A stretch of DNA of 64,000 nucleotides, taken from positions 1 to 64,000 of the forward strand of contig NZ_JBAIYU010000014.1 in assembly GCF_036763085.1 (NCBI RefSeq), in the 5' to 3' direction. The stretch is from JBAIYU01 sp036763085 (lineage in GTDB: Bacteria; Bacillota; Negativicutes; DSM-1736; Dendrosporobacteraceae). Below, piece after piece: positions 60,467 through 64,000 of this stretch; positions within the stretch are counted from its first letter, which is position 1; every line of letters begins with the position of its first letter. Made by a program: the position numbers and the translations under genes. The notes under the pieces were generated by a model. It was not told the DNA's origin, did no database searches, and saw only the letters and a list, made by a program, of their open reading frames with translations.

Positions 60467-61627
60467 ATGAGGATATTAATTGTTATATTGGCATTATTGC
60501 TTGCGCTTTCAGGAAGTACTATGGCATCACCTCTAGAAAATGAGGAAATAAATAAGCAGCTTCTAGATAAGTTATCAACCGAAAATATAAATAGTTTTGT
60601 GACCAAGATTAACCAGGAGCTAAATCAAGATATTCCGCTTTTAAATAGTGATACGGTAAAGAATATTGCTTCTAAAGGTATTTCAATGGATTGGAATACA
60701 CTTTGGCAGAGTTTTATAAATCACTTATTTAAAGAATTAGCAGCTAATGCGCATTTAATGGGAAAGCTGCTCTTTCTGGCGGTTTTATGTATTTTGCTTC
60801 AAAACCTGCAGAATTCGTTCGAGCAATCAGGAATATCAGTTTTAGCGTATAGTGTATGTTTTATTTTTTTATCAGTTATTGCTTTGACCGCTTTTTATAA
60901 TGCGGTATTGCTAGCTCGCGAGACTGTAGGGAACATGGTTGGGTTTCTCGAGGCTCTTTTACCGCTTTTAATATCTTTACTGGCAGGTGTAGGTGCTTTA
61001 ACTTCGGCGGCGTTATTTACCCCCTTAATGTTATTTGTGGTGAGTGCGGTAAGCGAAATAGTAAAGAATGTTGTATTGCCATTATTATTACTGACTTCGG
61101 TATTAGACTGTGTAAATTATTTATCAGAAAAATACCGTCTGAGTAATCTTACAAATCTTTTTAAGCAAACCGGGATGATAATTCTTGGTTTTACAATGGT
61201 TGTTTTCATTGGAATAATTACCATACAGGGAGTAGCCGGCGGTGTTGCTGATGGTATAACACTTAGAACGGCTAAATTTGCAACTTCAACCTTTGTACCA
61301 GTAGTAGGAAAAATGTTCGCGGATACAGTTGAACTAGTTATGGGAGCATCTTTGTTGTTAAAGAATGCTGTTGGTATTTTTGGCGTAATCGCTATCTTAA
61401 CTATTTGCGCATTCCCTTTGATTAAGCTGTTATCTCTAGTGGCGATCGTAAAAATTACTGGCGCTCTAGTACAGCCTATGGGTGATGATAGAATGGGCAA
61501 ATGTTTAGACGCAATGGGGAATAATCTTTTGCTTGTCTTTGGTGCCGTCTTAACCGTAGTTTTGATGTTTTTTTTAGCTATTACCATGATAGTTGGTGTA
61601 GGAAGTGCCGCTATGATGCTGCGGTGA
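60467..61627 (+). CDS. spoIIIAE: Stage III sporulation protein AE
   Basis: A 386-residue polytopic membrane protein. A cleavable-looking signal (about 1-20) is followed by a soluble stretch and about eight helices, with the conserved FVPVVGKMFADTVE region. It is the largest SpoIIIA component; exact function in the channel is unresolved. Confidence 0.95.
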   Translation: MRILIVILALLLALSGSTMASPLENEEINKQLLDKLSTENINSFVTKINQELNQDIPLLNSDTVKNIASKGISMDWNTLWQSFINHLFKELAANAHLMGKLLFLAVLCILLQNLQNSFEQSGISVLAYSVCFIFLSVIALTAFYNAVLLARETVGNMVGFLEALLPLLISLLAGVGALTSAALFTPLMLFVVSAVSEIVKNVVLPLLLLTSVLDCVNYLSEKYRLSNLTNLFKQTGMIILGFTMVVFIGIITIQGVAGGVADGITLRTAKFATSTFVPVVGKMFADTVELVMGASLLLKNAVGIFGVIAILTICAFPLIKLLSLVAIVKITGALVQPMGDDRMGKCLDAMGNNLLLVFGAVLTVVLMFFLAITMIVGVGSAAMMLR

Positions 61628-61671
61628 CCAAATGTATTTAGTTTAGATAGTCATAGGCGGGTGAAGATTAA

Positions 61672-62265
61672 GTGATTGACGCGGTTTCAGATTGGATTAA
61701 AAATATCATAATGATAGTATTGTTTGCATCATTTCTTGAGCTTTTACTTCCAAGCAGCAGCATGCAAAAATTTATTCGCGTAATAATCGGACTATTCATT
61801 ACTCTAGCTATATTAAACCCCATTATTGATATAATCCAAAATAGATTTGGGCCCAACCAGATTCCTGCGCTAAGTACGAATGCTTCAAATTCTCAGGTTA
61901 TTATAAATAACGCAACGAAGCTGGCTGATCAGCGGGAACAAATGTCAGTAGAATTGTATAAAAAAGAGCTGGCAAAGCAGATCAGAGCAACCGTTATTGC
62001 AGTTGACGGCGTTGCTGATGCTCAAGTGGCTGTAGATATTAGTAATGAAAAAAAAGGTAAACTAATAGATGTAAAGAACATTACAGTTTTTGTGAAACCA
62101 GGTGTGTCGGCAAATGAAGGTAAAATAGCAAAAGTCACGATAGGTTCGACGTCCTCGGCAGATCGTCCCGAACTAAAGCCTCAGACTAAAGCTAAAATCA
62201 GTTACACTATCAATGAGCTATATCAAATTCCTAAAGATAGCATCGAAATAAAAGCACTACACTGA
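61672..62265 (+). CDS. spoIIIAF: Stage III sporulation protein AF
   Basis: A 197-residue protein with two N-terminal helices (about 10-28 and 35-55) and a ring-building-motif-like C-terminal domain. GTG 61672 starts IDAVSDWIKNIIMIVL; the SD is weak (GGGTGA). Confidence 0.93.
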   Translation: MIDAVSDWIKNIIMIVLFASFLELLLPSSSMQKFIRVIIGLFITLAILNPIIDIIQNRFGPNQIPALSTNASNSQVIINNATKLADQREQMSVELYKKELAKQIRATVIAVDGVADAQVAVDISNEKKGKLIDVKNITVFVKPGVSANEGKIAKVTIGSTSSADRPELKPQTKAKISYTINELYQIPKDSIEIKALH

Positions 62266-62280
62266 TAAGGGGGAGTTAAG

Positions 62281-62886
62281 ATGAGCGGATTAGAATCAAT
62301 TATTTCCGGCGCGAAAAAAATGTGGCCCAATCAATTGATTAAAGCCGGAGTACTCAATACAAGGATGATTTGGCTGGGTGTTATAGGATTAGCTCTATTG
62401 ATGGTAGGCGGATTATTCGATTTTCCTGCAACGCAGCAGCGTAATGAGACTCAGATCGAACCACTTAAAGCAACTCAGGTCATGAATCGCAGTTATGAAG
62501 ACGCATTAGAATCTAAGTTATCCAATATGCTGTCGCAAGTAAAAGGGGCTGGTAATGTTTCAGTGAGTATAATGCTCGAAAATAGTGCTACACAGGAGCA
62601 TGCCAAAAATATAAACAAAGAAACCCGTACTATTCAGGAAAAGGACACAGCAGGCGGCATTCGTACCACTACGGAAACTAAAGAGAGTTCACAGGTTCTC
62701 CTAAGTAAAGAAAATGGTGCTGATCACCCTGTTATGGTTCGTGAAATTAAACCGATTATTAAAGGAGTACTTGTTGTTGCTGAAGGTGCGGTAGATTCAA
62801 CAGTAAAAGCAAATCTGACCAAGGCTGTCGAGGCAGGATTAGGTCTTCCTTCTTATAAAATTACGGTATTACCGCAAAGAAAGTGA
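62281..62886 (+). CDS. spoIIIAG: Stage III sporulation protein AG
   Basis: A 201-residue protein: one transmembrane helix (about 28-46) and an extracytoplasmic ring-building domain related to EscJ/PrgK. SpoIIIAG forms a large ring in the intermembrane space during engulfment. The ATG follows AAGGGGGAG. Confidence 0.95.
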   Translation: MSGLESIISGAKKMWPNQLIKAGVLNTRMIWLGVIGLALLMVGGLFDFPATQQRNETQIEPLKATQVMNRSYEDALESKLSNMLSQVKGAGNVSVSIMLENSATQEHAKNINKETRTIQEKDTAGGIRTTTETKESSQVLLSKENGADHPVMVREIKPIIKGVLVVAEGAVDSTVKANLTKAVEAGLGLPSYKITVLPQRK

Positions 62887-62895
62887 GGTTAAAAT

Positions 62896-63429
62896 ATGAT
62901 TGTTGTATCATTGAGAAAATATAAAAAGCCAATAATAGCAGTCGTTTGCTTATTTGTCACAAGCATATTAGCTACTGGGATTTGGCATGTTAAAAGCAGC
63001 ATAGAACAAGCTAAAGCAGATCGATCTAATGCAATGCAAGTTACAAAGGCAGTCTCTAATGAGCAGTCAACGCCAGTAATAAGCACCGATTTTTTCACAG
63101 AATATCGCTTAGAGAGAGATAAAATGAGAAGCGAAAGGTCGGATTTATTGCGAGAAGCAATCAGAAGTGCTGAAACTGAAGAAATACGAAATAAAGCACA
63201 AGAAAATGTTTTGGCTATGGTAAAAGAAAAACAACGCGAATCAGAAATGGAAAGTTTGATAAAGGCTAGAGGCTTTAGCGATGCTTTAGTGTTTTATCGT
63301 GAACACTCGGTAAATGCAATTGTTAAGGCCCCGGTCCTTTCACGTGATGAAGTTATTCAAGTTGCGGATGTTATCAGCCGTGTTTCAGGAGTTAAACCAG
63401 AGGATATAACAATAAGCGCTAAGCCTTAA
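62896..63429 (+). CDS. spoIIIAH: Stage III sporulation protein AH
   Basis: A 177-residue protein with one transmembrane helix (about 12-30), a coiled-coil linker and a C-terminal ring-building domain that binds SpoIIQ from the forespore. The final segment VSGVKPEDITISAK is typical. It ends the operon. Confidence 0.95.
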   Translation: MIVVSLRKYKKPIIAVVCLFVTSILATGIWHVKSSIEQAKADRSNAMQVTKAVSNEQSTPVISTDFFTEYRLERDKMRSERSDLLREAIRSAETEEIRNKAQENVLAMVKEKQRESEMESLIKARGFSDALVFYREHSVNAIVKAPVLSRDEVIQVADVISRVSGVKPEDITISAKP

Positions 63430-63451
63430 GAATATATGGATTTGTGAGTTT

Positions 63452-63495
63452 AGGCCTCGTTACAGTTTTATAAAATCTGTAACGAGGCCTGTTTA
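63452..63495 (+). terminator. Hairpin terminator of the spoIIIA operon
   Basis: AGGCCTCGTTACAG pairs perfectly with CTGTAACGAGGCCT (14 bp, 11-nt loop), followed by GTTTATTTAT. The T-tract is interrupted, but the position after the operon supports termination. Confidence 0.75.
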
Positions 63496-63546
63496 TTTAT
63501 ACGATAAGAAAGTATAAAATTTACCTACAGGCATAAGGAGTGAATC

Positions 63547-63591
63547 AGCTTGTGCTGTCGCTAAGGCTCGGCGCAAGCCACGTTTTCTTTA
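63547..63591 (+). repeat. Short hairpin repeat, copy B
   Basis: Resembles 8356-8395 in sequence and order of blocks. GCTTGTGC pairs with GCGCAAGC around a CTAAGGCTC loop region; the stem bases differ from copy A while the ability to pair is partly kept. It lies in the intergenic region upstream of the Asp23-family gene. Confidence 0.45.
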
Positions 63592-63598
63592 TTGCAGT

Positions 63599-63627
63599 TT
63601 GTATAATTGGAAATTGTTTGATATAAT
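63599..63627 (+). promoter_or_regulatory. Promoter of the Asp23-family gene
   Basis: TTGTAT (63599-63604), a 17-bp spacer and a perfect extended -10 TGATATAAT (hexamer 63622-63627). Predicted start is near 63634. Confidence 0.6.
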
Positions 63628-63698
63628 AATTTAAGTTATAAAATACTAAATAAAGAAATAAATATATTTTAAATACCAACAGATAAGGAGGGGTGCGC

Positions 63699-64000
63699 TT
63701 GGATAAAAGAATTGAAAGAATGGAGCATAATGATGTTGGCTCAATTCGTATTGCTGACGAAGTAGTAGGGATAATTGCTGGGTTGGCTGCGACCGAGGTT
63801 TCTGGAGTTGCTGGCATGAGCGGTGGTTTAGTAGGCGGTATAGCAGAAATGCTTGGCAAGAAGAATTTTTCCAAAGGTGTTAAGGTAGAGGTCGGCGAAC
63901 GAGAAGCTGCAGTCGATCTATATATTATTGTTGAATATGGTGTGCGAATTCCTGAGGTTGCTTTAACAGTTCAAGAAAATGTAAAACGTGCTATTGAATC
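63699..64000 (+). CDS. Asp23/Gls24 family protein (partial)
   Basis: About 100 residues are visible before the window ends. VGSIRIADEVVGIIAGLAATEVSG-type opening, the glycine-rich GMSGGLVGG and VKVEVGEREAAVDLYIIVEYG identify the family. Proteins of this kind (YqhY in Bacillus) lie next to the acc genes after spoIIIA and influence acetyl-CoA carboxylase or envelope homeostasis. TTG 63699 is 6 nt after AAGGAGGGG. The 3' end is outside the window. Confidence 0.92.
   Translation, partial: MDKRIERMEHNDVGSIRIADEVVGIIAGLAATEVSGVAGMSGGLVGGIAEMLGKKNFSKGVKVEVGEREAAVDLYIIVEYGVRIPEVALTVQENVKRAIE

Noticed and set aside
61117..61587. Minus-strand frame of 156 codons inside spoIIIAE
   Set aside because: It is fully antisense to a conserved sporulation gene, with a Lys/Thr/Ile-rich composition and no family resemblance.
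63545..63874. Minus-strand frame of 109 codons at the window end
   Set aside because: It lies opposite the Asp23/Gls24 coding sequence and the repeat. It has no SD and its composition is that of an antisense shadow; the + strand frame matches a known family.

Overview
The window is AT-rich, essentially gene-dense and transcribed almost entirely on the + strand. It comes from an anaerobic, endospore-forming Firmicute. The evidence is a full spoIIIAA-AH operon, spoIID, a bofC-like gene, oxygen-sensitive enzymes ([FeFe] hydrogenases, a ferredoxin-type aldo/keto reductase, HemZ), a tyrosine T-box and many TTG/GTG starts behind strong Shine-Dalgarno sequences. Gene content and order suggest the Negativicutes (Sporomusa/Pelosinus relatives), but nothing here excludes a clostridial host; a 16S rRNA or ribosomal-protein tree would settle it.

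Layout. 1-183: the 3' end of a 5S rRNA, tRNA-Asn and a long terminator close an rRNA operon. 211-5159: a hydrogenase operon encodes two thioredoxin-like ferredoxins, a degenerate PAS-containing [FeFe]-hydrogenase homologue, a PP2C phosphatase and an apparently active [FeFe] hydrogenase. 5161-8238: T-box-controlled tyrS, then yebC and a bofC-like gene. 8414-15862: ruvCAB, the queuosine genes queH/queA/tgt with spoIID between them, yajC and a folate cyclo-ligase. 15999-17722: a small PP2C/P-loop/HD-domain operon. 17818-19934: secDF. 20046-25031: membrane proteins and an AAA+/VWA pair of unknown function. 25206-38393: a RecJ-HIRAN-RecQ-like fusion, apt, relA, a metallo-hydrolase, a permease, a Fur regulator, hemZ, hisS and aspS. 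38430-40139: 6S RNA and rarA. 40211-43430: iscR-iscS-iscU-mnmA. 43524-45585: small envelope or accessory proteins and a second permease. 45596-50463: alaS, ireB, aldo/keto reductase, ruvX and DUF1292. 50559-55334: mltG, trmR, a U32 protein, DUF4911 and a class B PBP. 55482-58193: aroQ, an Xaa-Pro peptidase, efp and a zinc-ribbon protein. 58313-63429: spoIIIAA-AH. 63699-64000: the start of an Asp23/Gls24 gene.

Most of this is conserved Firmicute housekeeping in recognisable neighbourhoods (aspS/6S/rarA; alaS/ireB/ruvX/DUF1292; aroQ/peptidase/efp/spoIIIA). The strongest unusual item is the 1188-residue protein at 25206-28772, which joins a complete RecJ nuclease, a HIRAN DNA-end-binding domain and a RecQ-like SF2 helicase. 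Next come the paired sensory-type and catalytic hydrogenases with a phosphatase, a promoter-proximal palindrome upstream of them, a 13-bp hairpin that traps the ribosome-binding site and start codon of the class B PBP, and the orphan AAA+/VWA pair. No insertion sequence, prophage or CRISPR array was seen.
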